A DNA stretch of 64,000 nt from Paracoccaceae bacterium (GTDB taxonomy: Bacteria > Pseudomonadota > Alphaproteobacteria > Rhodobacterales > Rhodobacteraceae). The position numbers were made by a program, and so were the translations under genes. A model generated the notes under the pieces. The model searched no databases, was not told where the DNA came from, and saw only the letters and a program-made list of their open reading frames with translations. The DNA is taken from contig SDAL01000002.1 of NCBI GenBank assembly GCA_004153385.1, positions 186,001-250,000 of the forward strand, in the 5' to 3' direction. Each line of letters starts with the position of its first letter. Positions within the stretch are counted from its first letter, which is position 1. Shown here in pieces: positions 1-8,814 of this stretch.

Positions 1-1
1 G

Positions 2-1192
2 GCGCAGGTGGGCGATTACGAGGGCGCGGAAAAAATTCTTTCGGGTGCGAGCAAGGATATAATCCACAACACGCGCCGCGGGGTGATGACCCATATTCAG
101 GTGCTGTCACATCTCGAGCGCGATGGCGACGCGATAGCCTTGCTCGATGATACATTCGACGGTGATCTGGACCCTGAACTGGAAGCCGTGCGCGCCAAGC
201 TGGAGGCAGGCGAGGTTTTGACCTTCGATATGGCGCGCGATGCCCGCGAGGGGATTGCGGAGCTGTACTTCTCGATCGGGGCGGCCCTCACAGGGGATGT
301 GCCGCAAACGGTGCCGCTGGTGCATGCGCGACTGGCGCAATGGCTCAACCCCGCGCACGCGGATGCGATTTTGCTTACCGCGTCGATGCTGGACCAACAG
401 GGCCAGTATGACCTTGCCATCCAAGCATATGACGAGATCCCCGAGGATAATGCCATCTTCTTTGCAGCCCAGATGGGGCGGGCAGATGCGCTTGTCAAAG
501 CCGATCGCGCGCAAGAGGCCACAGATGTGCTGAATGCGCTGGTTCAGGCAGACCCCGATCTGCCGGGTGTTTGGCTGGCTTTGGGCGATGTGGAGCGCCG
601 CCAGCAGCATTTCGACAAAGCAGCACAGGCCTATGCCAAGGCGCTGGACCGGATCACGGACCCGGATCCTTCGGACTGGTTCGTGTTTTATGCAGCCGGC
701 ATTGCGGATGAACGCTCCGGCAATTGGGAGCGCGCCGAGAGCGAGCTGAAAAAGGCGCTGGAATTGAACCCCGGCCAGCCGTCGGTGCTCAATTATCTTG
801 GCTATTCTTACGTGCAAAAAGGCGAAAACCTTGAGGCCGCGCTAGAGATGATCAAAGAGGCGGTCGAGGCGGAACCTGACAGCGGCTATATCGTCGATTC
901 ATTGGGCTGGGCGTTGTTCCAGCTGGGCCGCTACGACGAAGCTGTGGTGCAGATGGAACGTGCGATCGAGCTGGAATCGGTCGATCCGCTGGTCAACAAT
1001 CACTTGGGCGATGCCTATTGGGCCGTGGGCCGCAAGCGCGAGGCGCTGTTCCAATGGCAACGCGCGATCAGCTTCGGTCCGGGCGATGATGTCGATATGG
1101 AGCGCGTGCAGCGCAAAATCGACATCGGGCTTGACGCTGTGCGTGCCGAAGAAGGGGCTGTGCCGCTTTCAGAAGTTGGCCAGCCGCGATGA
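2..1192 (+). CDS. Tetratricopeptide repeat protein, 5' partial
   Basis: The frame is already open at the left edge, so the N-terminus and any signal peptide lie outside the window. The roughly 397 residues present are almost wholly helical TPR repeats, for example LGYSYVQKGENLEAAL and LGWALFQLGRYDEAV, with the usual small-residue and aromatic spacing of each 34-residue unit. TPR arrays are protein-protein scaffolds; the partner cannot be read from the sequence. The stop codon overlaps the start of ispE (ATGA), so the two are probably translationally coupled. A TPR protein in front of ispE is a common Rhodobacterales arrangement. Function unknown. Confidence 0.85.
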   Translation, partial: AQVGDYEGAEKILSGASKDIIHNTRRGVMTHIQVLSHLERDGDAIALLDDTFDGDLDPELEAVRAKLEAGEVLTFDMARDAREGIAELYFSIGAALTGDVPQTVPLVHARLAQWLNPAHADAILLTASMLDQQGQYDLAIQAYDEIPEDNAIFFAAQMGRADALVKADRAQEATDVLNALVQADPDLPGVWLALGDVERRQQHFDKAAQAYAKALDRITDPDPSDWFVFYAAGIADERSGNWERAESELKKALELNPGQPSVLNYLGYSYVQKGENLEAALEMIKEAVEAEPDSGYIVDSLGWALFQLGRYDEAVVQMERAIELESVDPLVNNHLGDAYWAVGRKREALFQWQRAISFGPGDDVDMERVQRKIDIGLDAVRAEEGAVPLSEVGQPR

Positions 1193-2112
1193 GCCAAGGG
1201 CTATCGGCCTGCGCCCCTGCCAAGGTCAATTTGCAACTGTGTGTGACAGGCCGACGTACGGACGGTTATCACACGCTGGAAAGTCTGGTGGTGTTCGCCG
1301 GGGTCGGGGACCGGATCACGGTCAGCCCCGGTCCGGATCTGTCATTGACGGTCACAGGCCCCTTTGCCCAAGGCGTGCCGGATGACGAGCGAAACCTTGT
1401 GATAAAGGCGGCCCGATTGCTGGCCCGACATCGCGGGGTCAGGGCTGGCGCGCATATCGTTCTGGACAAGCATCTGCCGCACGGTGGCGGGATCGGCGGC
1501 GGGTCTTCGGATGCGGCCACCGCATTGCGGTTGCTCGCGCGCCTGTGGCAGGTGAAGCCGCTTGAGGCACAAGCGGCGCTGTCGCTGGGGGCGGATGTTC
1601 CGGTGTGCATGATGGCCCCCGAGGCGCAGATGATGCGCGGTATCGGCGAGCGGTTGCTGCCACTGCCGGTCCCGCCTGAGGGGTGGCTGGTTTTGGTCAA
1701 TCCGCGTATCGAGACGCCCACCGGCGCCATGTTTCAGGCATTGGAGCGCAGCGAGGCGCCGCCAGCAGAAGACCAGATCCAGCCGCCCGCTCGTGCCGGA
1801 GATCTTTCGGCGTTTGCAGAGTGGCTTGGCCGGTATGGCAATGACTTTGCCGCGCCACTTTGTGATCTGCAATCCCCCGCCCATAGGCCGCAAATCCCGC
1901 AAATACTTGCGCAGCTGCGCGCCACGGCAGGATGCCATGCAGCCAATCTGTCCGGCTCTGGTAGCACGTGCTGGGGATTGTTTGCCGATGAGGCGCGCGC
2001 AGGATATGCCGCCATGCGCCTGCGTGAGGAATTTCCGCACTGGTGGGTGCAGCCTGCGCCAATTCTAGGCCATCCAGATCAGGGCGATCAGGACGGGCGG
2101 CACAACACCTGA
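1189..2112 (+). CDS. ispE: 4-diphosphocytidyl-2-C-methyl-D-erythritol kinase
   Basis: IspE phosphorylates CDP-methylerythritol with ATP in the non-mevalonate (MEP) isoprenoid pathway, in the cytoplasm. The 307-residue protein is of family length and has both GHMP-kinase signatures: the N-terminal substrate region PAKVNLQL...GYHTLESL and the glycine-rich ATP loop PHGGGIGGGSSDAATAL near residue 100. A third glycine-rich segment, NLSGSGSTCWGLF, lies near residue 260. The start overlaps the stop of the TPR gene by four bases. The convergent neighbour is a polyprenyl diphosphate synthase, so an isoprenoid precursor gene faces an isoprenoid chain-length gene. Confidence 0.95.
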   Translation: MSQGLSACAPAKVNLQLCVTGRRTDGYHTLESLVVFAGVGDRITVSPGPDLSLTVTGPFAQGVPDDERNLVIKAARLLARHRGVRAGAHIVLDKHLPHGGGIGGGSSDAATALRLLARLWQVKPLEAQAALSLGADVPVCMMAPEAQMMRGIGERLLPLPVPPEGWLVLVNPRIETPTGAMFQALERSEAPPAEDQIQPPARAGDLSAFAEWLGRYGNDFAAPLCDLQSPAHRPQIPQILAQLRATAGCHAANLSGSGSTCWGLFADEARAGYAAMRLREEFPHWWVQPAPILGHPDQGDQDGRHNT

Positions 2113-2141
2113 TCGACACAATAGCTGATCGAACAGCCCCC

Positions 2142-2181
2142 TATCCAAACCGCCTTTCAAATCAAAGGTCTGGTTTGGATA
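2142..2181. terminator. Bidirectional hairpin between ispE and the polyprenyl synthase
   Basis: Perfect 10-base arms (2142-2151 and 2172-2181) enclose an inner five-pair stem CCTTT/AAAGG. It lies between the two convergent stop codons and can serve both strands. There is no long T-run on either side, so it may be a transcript-end stabiliser rather than a strong intrinsic terminator. Confidence 0.6.
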
Positions 2182-2211
2182 GATGTTTCCGGTGCAGGGA
2201 TGGATGCCGCG

Positions 2212-3216
2212 TTAGCGGACCCGTGCCACCACGTAATCGGCCAATTCGTCCAGCATGCCGCGCAGCGGGTGATCTGGCAGCGCGGTCAACGACTGACGCG
2301 CCCGCTCCGCCCAGATCAACGCCTCGTCGCGTGTGTCCGAAAGCGTGCCATGCGCGGCCATCAGCGTCATCGCATGTTCCAGATCGCCGTCGCGCTGCGC
2401 GCCTTGCGCAATGGTACGGGTCCAGAACGCGCGCTCTGCCTCATCTGCGCGGGCCACGGCCTTGATCACCGGCAGCGTCAGCTTGCGCTCTCGGAAATCG
2501 TCGCCGGTGTTTTTGCCGATCACATCCGTGACCCCACCGTAATCCAGCAGGTCATCGACCATCTGGAACGCAATCCCCAATGCATCGCCATAATCGAACA
2601 GCGCCTGCACCTGTGCTTCGGGTGCATCGGCCAGAACGCCGCCCACTTGCGTGGCCGCCGAGAACAGCGCTGCCGTCTTGCCGCGGATTACCTGCAGATA
2701 GATCGCCTCTGTCGTGGCCAGATCCTGCGAGGCAGTCAGTTGCAGCACCTCGCCTTCGGCAATCACCGCCGAGGCATTGGACAGGATGTTCAGCACCCGC
2801 ATATTGTCGGCTTCGGTCATCAACTGGAACGAGCGCGCAAACAGGTAATCGCCCACCAGCACACTTGATTTGTTGTCCCACAGCAGGTTGGCGGTTGGCC
2901 GTCCGCGCCGCTGGCCACTTTCGTCCACCACATCGTCATGCAGCAGGGTCGCCGTGTGGATGAATTCCACGGTGGCGGCCAGATGCACATGATAGGGGCC
3001 TTCATAGCCGCAAATCCGCGCCGCCGCCAAGGTCAGCATCGGGCGCAGGCGCTTGCCGCCGGCCTCGACCAAATGCGCTGTAACCTCTGGGATGCGGGGC
3101 GCGTGTTCGGAGGCCATCCGGCTACGGATCAGGGCGTTGACCCCCGCCATATCTTCTGACAGCGCCTCTGCCAGCCGGTCATGCGGCTTCACTGCGTTCT
3201 CATCGAGGCTCATCAT
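2212..3216 (-). CDS. ispB: Polyprenyl (octa-/decaprenyl) diphosphate synthase
   Basis: A trans-prenyltransferase of 334 residues that extends farnesyl diphosphate with isopentenyl diphosphate to make the ubiquinone side chain. Both aspartate-rich motifs are visible: LLHDDVVDES (first, around residue 92) and QMVDDLLDYGG (second, around residue 218), together with GGKRLRPML and the KT-AALF segment. Chain length (C50 would be typical for Rhodobacterales) cannot be proven by eye. ATG 3216 is followed by another ATG at 3213, so the start is uncertain by one codon. Divergent from the small DUF2007 gene. Confidence 0.9.
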   Translation of the reverse strand: MMSLDENAVKPHDRLAEALSEDMAGVNALIRSRMASEHAPRIPEVTAHLVEAGGKRLRPMLTLAAARICGYEGPYHVHLAATVEFIHTATLLHDDVVDESGQRRGRPTANLLWDNKSSVLVGDYLFARSFQLMTEADNMRVLNILSNASAVIAEGEVLQLTASQDLATTEAIYLQVIRGKTAALFSAATQVGGVLADAPEAQVQALFDYGDALGIAFQMVDDLLDYGGVTDVIGKNTGDDFRERKLTLPVIKAVARADEAERAFWTRTIAQGAQRDGDLEHAMTLMAAHGTLSDTRDEALIWAERARQSLTALPDHPLRGMLDELADYVVARVR

Positions 3217-3275
3217 TGGTCCTTCCCGAACTCCTCATCTCGACAGGTGGTACCCCGCACGATAAATGGGGATCC

Positions 3276-3488
3276 ATGAAAGAGCTTTTGCGCACGACCG
3301 ATCCTGTGAAACTGGCCATGGCACATGCCCTCCTTACCAACGAGGGTATAACCAGCTTTCAAATGGACGTCCATATGAGCGTGCTTGAAGGTAGCATAGG
3401 CATTTTGCCGCGCCGCCTGATGGTCGCAGATGCAGATCTGGCCGAAGCGTGCCAGATACTGGAAGATAACGAGATCGGGCGAGAGTGA
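3276..3488 (+). CDS. DUF2007-family small protein (putative signal-transducing protein)
   Basis: A 70-residue protein starting MKELLRTTDPVKLAMAHALL and containing MSVLEGSIGILPRRLMV, the core of the DUF2007 family. The frame stays open further upstream to 3216, but homology-like sequence begins only at ATG 3276, so that start is chosen. The fold is a small ACT-like alpha/beta domain; the family has been labelled signal-transducing without a defined biochemical role. Its stop overlaps the start of the methyltransferase gene (TGATG), which implies coupled translation. Confidence 0.8.
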   Translation: MKELLRTTDPVKLAMAHALLTNEGITSFQMDVHMSVLEGSIGILPRRLMVADADLAEACQILEDNEIGRE

Positions 3489-4249
3489 TGTTTTCGCCCG
3501 ATGATCTGTCATGGGATGATTTTATGGGGGGGCAGCTGCGCATCGCCCAGCCGCGCTATGGCTATCGCGCGGCGATGGATCCGGTGTTGCTGGCGGCCGC
3601 ATGTCCAGCCCGAACCGGCCAGAGCGTGCTGGAGCTCGGCTGCGGGGCAGGGGTCGCCAGCCTGTGTCTGGGCCGCCGGTTGGGGGATGTCGCGCTTGCA
3701 GGGCTGGAATTACAGCCCGAGTATGCCGCCTTGGCGCGGATGAATGCCCAAGCCAACAATCTGTCCTTTGATGTGATCGAAGGCGATCTGTCGGAGATGC
3801 CAGCCGAGCTGCGTGCGCAGACTTTTAATCATGTCATTGCCAATCCACCTTATTTCGCGCCCAATAACGGTACGAAAGCTGCGGATCGGGGGCGCGAAAA
3901 GGCGCAGCGCGAAGACACACCACTGGCCACATGGATTTCTGCTGGAATGCGGCGATTGAAGCCCGCAGGCTGGATGACCCTTATCCAGAACGCGGACCGG
4001 CTTTCCGATATTCTGGTGCCGCTTGCGCCGCTTGCAGGCAACATACACATCCTGCCCGTTGCGGCACGCCGTGGCCGCGATGCAGGCCGTGTGATCGTGC
4101 TGGCCCGCAAAGGGGCCAAGGCCCCGCTCAGGCTGCTCGCGCCGCTGGTTTTGCACAATCAAGACCGTCATCTGCAAGATGCCGAAGACTTGAGCGATAT
4201 TGCGCAATCCGTACTCCGATTCGGCAAAGAATTGCAGGTTGTGGGCTAA
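3488..4249 (+). CDS. tRNA1(Val) A37 N6-methyltransferase-like protein (TrmN6-type)
   Basis: A class I SAM-dependent methyltransferase of about 253 residues. The SAM loop VLELGCGAGVASLC is near residue 40 and the N6-adenine catalytic motif NPPYF is near residue 120, as in the TrmN6/YfiC group that methylates A37 of tRNA1(Val). A GTG codon lies one codon upstream (3485); ATG 3488 overlaps the preceding stop by one base and is preferred. The neighbour is the DUF2007 gene in the same operon. Substrate is inferred from family motifs only; other small-molecule or rRNA adenine methyltransferases share NPPY. Confidence 0.8.
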   Translation: MFSPDDLSWDDFMGGQLRIAQPRYGYRAAMDPVLLAAACPARTGQSVLELGCGAGVASLCLGRRLGDVALAGLELQPEYAALARMNAQANNLSFDVIEGDLSEMPAELRAQTFNHVIANPPYFAPNNGTKAADRGREKAQREDTPLATWISAGMRRLKPAGWMTLIQNADRLSDILVPLAPLAGNIHILPVAARRGRDAGRVIVLARKGAKAPLRLLAPLVLHNQDRHLQDAEDLSDIAQSVLRFGKELQVVG

Positions 4250-4367
4250 CCTTTTCGCAATATTTCGCTCGCATGCTCGAAATCCTAAAAAACAGTGCGA
4301 CAAAACCGTGACAGGAATCAAAAATCGTGCTGCAATAAACGGGCTCAACATAGAGAGGAGACTGCCA

Positions 4368-4535
4368 ATGTCGCTTGGTTCGCATATCACTGAACTTCGC
4401 AAAAAACACGAGGCACTGTCGCTCGAGGTAGATCGCGCTGTCCGGAAACCAGGGTTTCCGGCGCTCGAAATTTCTCAGATGAAAAAGCAAAAGCTCCAGA
4501 TCAAGCAGGAAATATCCAGGCTGGAACAAGCATAA
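4368..4535 (+). CDS. DUF465 (YdcH-like) small coiled-coil protein
   Basis: A 55-residue protein beginning MSLGSHITELRKKHEAL and ending in the lysine-rich stretch MKKQKLQIKQEISRLEQA, the standard layout of the DUF465/YdcH family, which forms short antiparallel helical hairpins. The frame is open upstream, but a GAGGAG ribosome-binding site sits seven bases before ATG 4368 and the family starts there. Function is unknown in all members. It probably has its own transcript, since about 120 bases separate it from the methyltransferase gene. Confidence 0.85.
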   Translation: MSLGSHITELRKKHEALSLEVDRAVRKPGFPALEISQMKKQKLQIKQEISRLEQA

Positions 4536-4574
4536 GCCATTTCGTTTCCAAGCCTTGACCCCGCACGTTCGGGG

Positions 4575-5471
4575 TCAGGGGGTCGACGCGGGAACTTTGG
4601 CGGATCGACTGGCCAGCGCCGCCAGACCCGCGCCGAAAGCGATCATCGCAGCAGCCAAAATGAGATTTGCGCTGGCTGCTGCGAACCCGAATGCCACAAG
4701 GATAAGTGTCGATAGTAGAGGGGCCGCATAGGATGCTGTGCCCAACAGCTGAATATCGCCTTTTTTCACGCCGACATCCCATGTGTAGAACGCCAGCCCC
4801 ACAGGGCCAGCCCCCAGTGCGGCGATAGACACCCAGCCCAGGGATGTTTCGGGCCAGACGGTGTCTTCCAGTGCCAGATGCGCCAGCAAGGACAGCAGCG
4901 CAGTGGCTATGCAAAACACGGTGACCGCTGCGGTGGGCACCGTGCCCATTTTGCGCGACAAGACCGAATAGCTGGACCATGTTAGCGCGCATAGGGCTGC
5001 CAGTGCGTATCCCACAAACGCCTCCGGTTCTGCATCGAAATCCACATCGCCAAAAACCAGAATGGCACCGCCGAAGGCAATCAACGCGCCTAGGATGTGC
5101 AAGCCCCGCAGCCGTTCACCAGGCAAAAGTCCGGAAAACAGCACGATTAACAGCGGCCAAAGATAGGCGATCAATCCTGCCTGAGCAGGAGGCGCGAGTC
5201 GCAGTGCCGAAAAATACAGAAAGTGATACCCGAACAACCCCACAGTTCCAAAAATATAGATTCGCAACGGCACGCCTTTGAGCATGGCAAAGCCGTTGTT
5301 CCGGATCATCCAGATCAGGCCGATAACGCTCCCCATGGTGAAGCACATCGCGTTCAGCTGTAGTGCCGGTACAGGGGCTGACCCCACCGTGAACAGGGCG
5401 AGTAGAGACCAAAGCGCCACTGCACTTAAGCCTAAAAGGGTCGCTTTGCTGCGTGTGGTCATGTTTTCCAT
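4575..5471 (-). CDS. EamA/DMT-superfamily transporter (YddG-like exporter)
   Basis: A 298-residue inner-membrane protein with about ten hydrophobic helices in two EamA repeats: the first starts LLGLSAVALWSLLALF, the second FVGYALAALCALTWSSYSVLS. The pairing of residues around FLYFSALRLAPPAQAGLIAY recalls YddG-type aromatic amino acid exporters, but substrate cannot be fixed by eye. It is read on the minus strand downstream of phaB and separated from it by a hairpin, so it probably has its own promoter. Confidence 0.8.
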   Translation of the reverse strand: MENMTTRSKATLLGLSAVALWSLLALFTVGSAPVPALQLNAMCFTMGSVIGLIWMIRNNGFAMLKGVPLRIYIFGTVGLFGYHFLYFSALRLAPPAQAGLIAYLWPLLIVLFSGLLPGERLRGLHILGALIAFGGAILVFGDVDFDAEPEAFVGYALAALCALTWSSYSVLSRKMGTVPTAAVTVFCIATALLSLLAHLALEDTVWPETSLGWVSIAALGAGPVGLAFYTWDVGVKKGDIQLLGTASYAAPLLSTLILVAFGFAAASANLILAAAMIAFGAGLAALASRSAKVPASTP

Positions 5472-5492
5472 CTTCCGGTTTTATAAATGAAG

Positions 5493-5515
5493 AAGGCCTG
5501 CTGCATGCAGGCCTT
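5493..5515 (-). terminator. Hairpin downstream of phaB
   Basis: Perfect nine-base arms AAGGCCTGC/GCAGGCCTT around a five-base loop. It lies 22 bases past the phaB stop and before the exporter gene on the minus strand. The following minus-strand sequence is TCTTCATTTATAAAA, moderately T-rich. Confidence 0.6.
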
Positions 5516-5536
5516 ATCAGAAAAAGGAAAGAGGCA

Positions 5537-6259
5537 TCAGGCCAGATATTGGCCGCCATTCGCACTAAGCGTGGCCCCGGTGATGAAGCCCGCATCGTCG
5601 GAGGCAAGAAACACGACGCAGCGTGCAATATCTTCCGGCTCTCCCAAACGTCCCACAGGAATAGTGCTGATAATCGATTCGCGAACTTTTTCAGGGACGG
5701 CCATAACCATATCTGTGGCAATATAGCCGGGACAGATTGCATTTACGGTAATGTTGGCGCGCGCGCCCTCTTGTGCAAGCGATTTGGTGAAGCCGATGTC
5801 GCCTGCCTTGGCAGCGGCATAGTTGGCCTGCGCAAACTGCCCCTTTTGACCGTTGATCGACGATATATTGATCACGCGTCCGAATTTGCGCGATTTCATC
5901 CCCGACCAGAGCGGATGCGTCATATTGAAAATTCCGGAAAGATTGGTGCCAATCACCTCGTCCCACTGTTCACGGGTCATCTTGTGGAAGGGCGCATCGC
6001 GGGTGATGCCGGCGTTGTTGACCAGCACTTCCACCGGTCCCAGGTCTGCCTCGACCCGCGCGATACCTTCGACGCAGTCATCATAATCGGCAACCGACCA
6101 TTTATAGGAAGAGATGCCTGTTTCGTCAGAGAATTTCTTGGCGGCGTCTTCGTTGCCTGCGAAATTCACAGCCACACTATACCCCGCTTCCTTTAACGCT
6201 TTCGCGATAGATGCGCCGATCCCTCGTGTTCCGCCCGTTACAAGTGCAACTTTTGACAT
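5537..6259 (-). CDS. phaB: Acetoacetyl-CoA reductase
   Basis: An NADPH-dependent short-chain dehydrogenase of 240 residues that reduces acetoacetyl-CoA to (R)-3-hydroxybutyryl-CoA for polyhydroxybutyrate. Visible features are the cofactor loop TGGTRGIGASIAKAL (residues 8-22), the NNAGITRD motif near residue 87, catalytic Ser in ISSINGQKGQ and YAAAKAG (Tyr/Lys) near residue 150, and the family end LSANGGQYLA. A strong GAGGAGGAG site precedes ATG 6259. It follows phaA on the minus strand with about 105 bases between, the usual phaA-phaB operon. Confidence 0.95.
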   Translation of the reverse strand: MSKVALVTGGTRGIGASIAKALKEAGYSVAVNFAGNEDAAKKFSDETGISSYKWSVADYDDCVEGIARVEADLGPVEVLVNNAGITRDAPFHKMTREQWDEVIGTNLSGIFNMTHPLWSGMKSRKFGRVINISSINGQKGQFAQANYAAAKAGDIGFTKSLAQEGARANITVNAICPGYIATDMVMAVPEKVRESIISTIPVGRLGEPEDIARCVVFLASDDAGFITGATLSANGGQYLA

Positions 6260-6364
6260 GTAGTCTCCTCCTCAAGATCCGATAGTTCGTTTGCCCCACC
6301 CGCCTTAAGCGGGTAGTGGCATGGTTGATAAAAATTTGGCTAACAGCCGCACGGAAGCCCTGGA

Positions 6365-7543
6365 TCAGAGGTTTTCTATACACATGGCCACGCCCATCCC
6401 GCCGCCGATGCACAAGGTTGCAATACCTTTTTTCGCTTTCTGGCGCTTCATCTCGAATAATAAAGTATTCAGGACACGTGCGCCCGACGCTCCGATCGGA
6501 TGACCTAAAGCGATGGCGCCGCCATTCACATTCACTTTGGCCGGATCCCAACCCATGTCTTTATTCACAGCGCATGCCTGTGCGGCAAACGCTTCGTTTG
6601 CTTCGATCAAATCGAGATCGTCGACGGACCAGCCAGCTTTCTCCAGTGCCTTACGAGACGCTGGGATCGGGCCGCAGCCCATGATCGAGGGCTCTACCCC
6701 TGCAGTCGCATAGGAGGCGATGCGTGCCATCGGGGTCAGACCGCGCTTTTCCGCCTCTTCTTCTGTCATCAACAGCACAGCCGCGGCGCCGTCATTGATG
6801 CCGGAGGCATTTCCGGCGGTAACTGTGCCATCCTCCCGAAGGAAGGCAGGACGCAGCTTTTGCAAGCTTTCGATTGTTGCGCCATGGCGGATGTACTCAT
6901 CGCTATCAAATACACTCTCGCCCTTACGGGTTTTTATCGTGAAGGGCGTGATTTCATCTTCGAACTTACCCGCCTTTTGTGCGGCTTCGGCTTTGTTTTG
7001 TGATGCAAGGGCCAGTTCGTCTTGGGCGTCGCGGCTGATATTCCATTGCTTTGCGACATTTTCGGCTGTTTGCCCCATGTGATAGCCGTTGAAAGCATCC
7101 CAAAGACCGTCTTTGATCATGGAATCAACCATTTTCATGTCGCCCATCTTAGTCCCCGCGCGCAGATGCGCGACATGGGGAGACAGCGACATATTTTCTT
7201 GTCCACCTGCAATCACGATGGAGGCGTCGCCCAGCAAAATGTGTTGTGCAGCCAAGGCCACGCTGCGAAGACCCGATCCACAAACTTGGTTAATGCTCCA
7301 TGCAGCAGACTCAATCGGAAGACCCGCGTTAATGTGTGCCTGCCGCGCCGGATTCTGGCCTTGTCCTGCCGTCAAGACCTGCCCCAAAATGGTCTCAGAA
7401 ACATCGGATTTTTCGATGCCAGCACGCTCCACAACAGCATTGAGCACACATGCACCAAGATCATGAGCGGGCGTATGTGCTAATGTGCCATTAAAACTGC
7501 CGACGGCGGTCCGGGCAGCAGAGACGATGACGATGTTGGTCAT
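6365..7543 (-). CDS. phaA: Acetyl-CoA C-acetyltransferase (beta-ketothiolase)
   Basis: A 392-residue thiolase that condenses two acetyl-CoA to acetoacetyl-CoA, the first step of polyhydroxybutyrate synthesis. The acylated cysteine is in [11 protein letters not shown] near residue 88, the His motif in [17 protein letters not shown] near residue 348, and the second active-site Cys in TLCIGGGMG at the C-terminus. Start ATG 7543 is preceded by GGAGGAG. It is the first gene of the phaA-phaB operon. No PHA synthase or phasin is in the window. Confidence 0.95.
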   Translation of the reverse strand: MTNIVIVSAARTAVGSFNGTLAHTPAHDLGACVLNAVVERAGIEKSDVSETILGQVLTAGQGQNPARQAHINAGLPIESAAWSINQVCGSGLRSVALAAQHILLGDASIVIAGGQENMSLSPHVAHLRAGTKMGDMKMVDSMIKDGLWDAFNGYHMGQTAENVAKQWNISRDAQDELALASQNKAEAAQKAGKFEDEITPFTIKTRKGESVFDSDEYIRHGATIESLQKLRPAFLREDGTVTAGNASGINDGAAAVLLMTEEEAEKRGLTPMARIASYATAGVEPSIMGCGPIPASRKALEKAGWSVDDLDLIEANEAFAAQACAVNKDMGWDPAKVNVNGGAIALGHPIGASGARVLNTLLFEMKRQKAKKGIATLCIGGGMGVAMCIENL

Positions 7544-7643
7544 AAAAAGACTCCTCCTGTTTGACAGGAAAATGCATCCCGTCCTTGCGAGTCAGAATGG
7601 CCCCTGTCAGGAGAAGGTCAAGAGGAAAAGGAAACATTTTGAG

Positions 7644-7670
7644 GTACATACGCAACAATATTGCGTGTAC
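7644..7670. promoter_or_regulatory. Palindrome in the phaA upstream region
   Basis: ACGCAA-CAATA-TTGCGT (7650-7666) is a perfect dyad with outer GTAC tetramers on both sides. It is about 105 bases upstream of the phaA start, in an AT-rich gap of 224 bases that otherwise holds no gene. It does not look like the CTGC-N3-GCAG target described for PhaR, so the binding protein is unknown. Confidence 0.4.
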
Positions 7671-7767
7671 AATTACGATAAAGCCGCGCTATTATCGTTC
7701 ATTGAGAAATCTGATTGTACTGTAAAAAGCTAGCAAGCAGTGATGCGGATGTAAACGTATTGTGCTG

Positions 7768-8610
7768 TCATGTGGGCATCGGGCGGTATCCGGCGACAGC
7801 CATTGGCGGGGAGATTGTCGGCATACCGAAGTGGTAACCTTGCATACAATCAATGCCACCTGCCGCCAAGAATGCGGCATCATCCGCATTTTCAACGTTT
7901 TCTGCGACCGTCAGCATATCAAAATGCCGCGCCACAGAGATTAAGGCCTCTGTCAAAACCTGATTATCTGGGCTGCGTGCTATGTCTTTGATGAACTGAC
8001 CATCAATTTTCAATATGTCGAAGTAGAACTCCCGCAGATATCGAAACGATGTTTGTCCGGCGCCGAAATCATCAAGAGCAAAGCATACACCGCGCGCCTG
8101 CAGATCCTGCATGAAAACAGCGACAAGCTCTGGCATCTCCATAGCTGAAGATTCTGTAATTTCCAAAATCAGCCGTTCCGCTACGGTTTCATCAGCCGCC
8201 AATCCTGAATTCAAGGCTTTCATCCACCCGGGGTGCCCGATTGATCGCACCGACATATTGATCGAAAGGCGCAGGTTTGGTTGGCTTTTTAAAGCTGCCA
8301 GCCCTAATTCCAGTGCCATTATGTCTAATTCGCGACCGAGTGGGGTATTTTCCACAGCATCAATAAAATTTTTCGCGGGCAGAACACACCCACGATCATC
8401 CAAGACCCGAAGCAGACCTTCGTAAAAGGCGATTTGTTCTGGTCGGCGGCCTTGAACAACAGGCTGATATGCCAACATGACATCCCGTCTTTCCAGTGCA
8501 CGTTCCACCATTTGAAGAACCGCGCTACTTTGCTGATTTATCGCGATACCTGGCGGAGTTTCGACGCTGATAACACGAACCAGTTTTTTGAAAGAATCGC
8601 GGGTAAGCAT
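7768..8610 (-). CDS. EAL-domain cyclic di-GMP phosphodiesterase
   Basis: A 280-residue cytoplasmic protein that is almost entirely one EAL domain, with no GGDEF, sensor or membrane segment. The signature Glu is in FYEGLLR (EGL variant, near residue 75). The other metal and catalytic residues are also there: Asn in SINMS, Glu in LEITESS, the Asp pair in DDFGAG, Lys in ILKIDGQF, Glu in VAENVE and Gln in MQGYHFG. It should therefore hydrolyse c-di-GMP rather than only bind it. It is divergent from the PAS protein across 204 bases and may share control with it; c-di-GMP usually links to motility and surface attachment. Confidence 0.88.
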   Translation of the reverse strand: MLTRDSFKKLVRVISVETPPGIAINQQSSAVLQMVERALERRDVMLAYQPVVQGRRPEQIAFYEGLLRVLDDRGCVLPAKNFIDAVENTPLGRELDIMALELGLAALKSQPNLRLSINMSVRSIGHPGWMKALNSGLAADETVAERLILEITESSAMEMPELVAVFMQDLQARGVCFALDDFGAGQTSFRYLREFYFDILKIDGQFIKDIARSPDNQVLTEALISVARHFDMLTVAENVENADDAAFLAAGGIDCMQGYHFGMPTISPPMAVAGYRPMPT

Positions 8611-8691
8611 GGGACGCTCCGTAACATGACTGTCCCTACTTCAGGGAATTTGCCCTAATAATGCGTAAATTTGGCGAAATCCTGTATGTTC

Positions 8692-8699
8692 ATGGTTAA
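8692..8699 (-). promoter_or_regulatory. TTAACCAT half-site in the EAL/PAS divergent region
   Basis: On the minus strand this reads TTAACCAT, the 8-mer form of the CtrA half-site in alphaproteobacteria. The second half is not obvious at the canonical spacing, so it is only a candidate. It lies about 80 bases upstream of the EAL gene in a 204-base gap with no other gene. Confidence 0.3.
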
Positions 8700-8814
8700 A
8701 GCCCAATACGATCTTTTTTTATTAAGCATCCTGAGCGTTTGCAATTTTGCGTAAACCAATCCGTAACCCGGGCCGGCTTATTTTGACGATATCAAAAGAA
8801 GATAGGGGCGGTTG

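Noticed and set aside
7768-8610. Degenerate EAL domain because the signature reads EGL
   Set aside because: EGL is a common active variant, and the other metal-binding and catalytic residues are all present.
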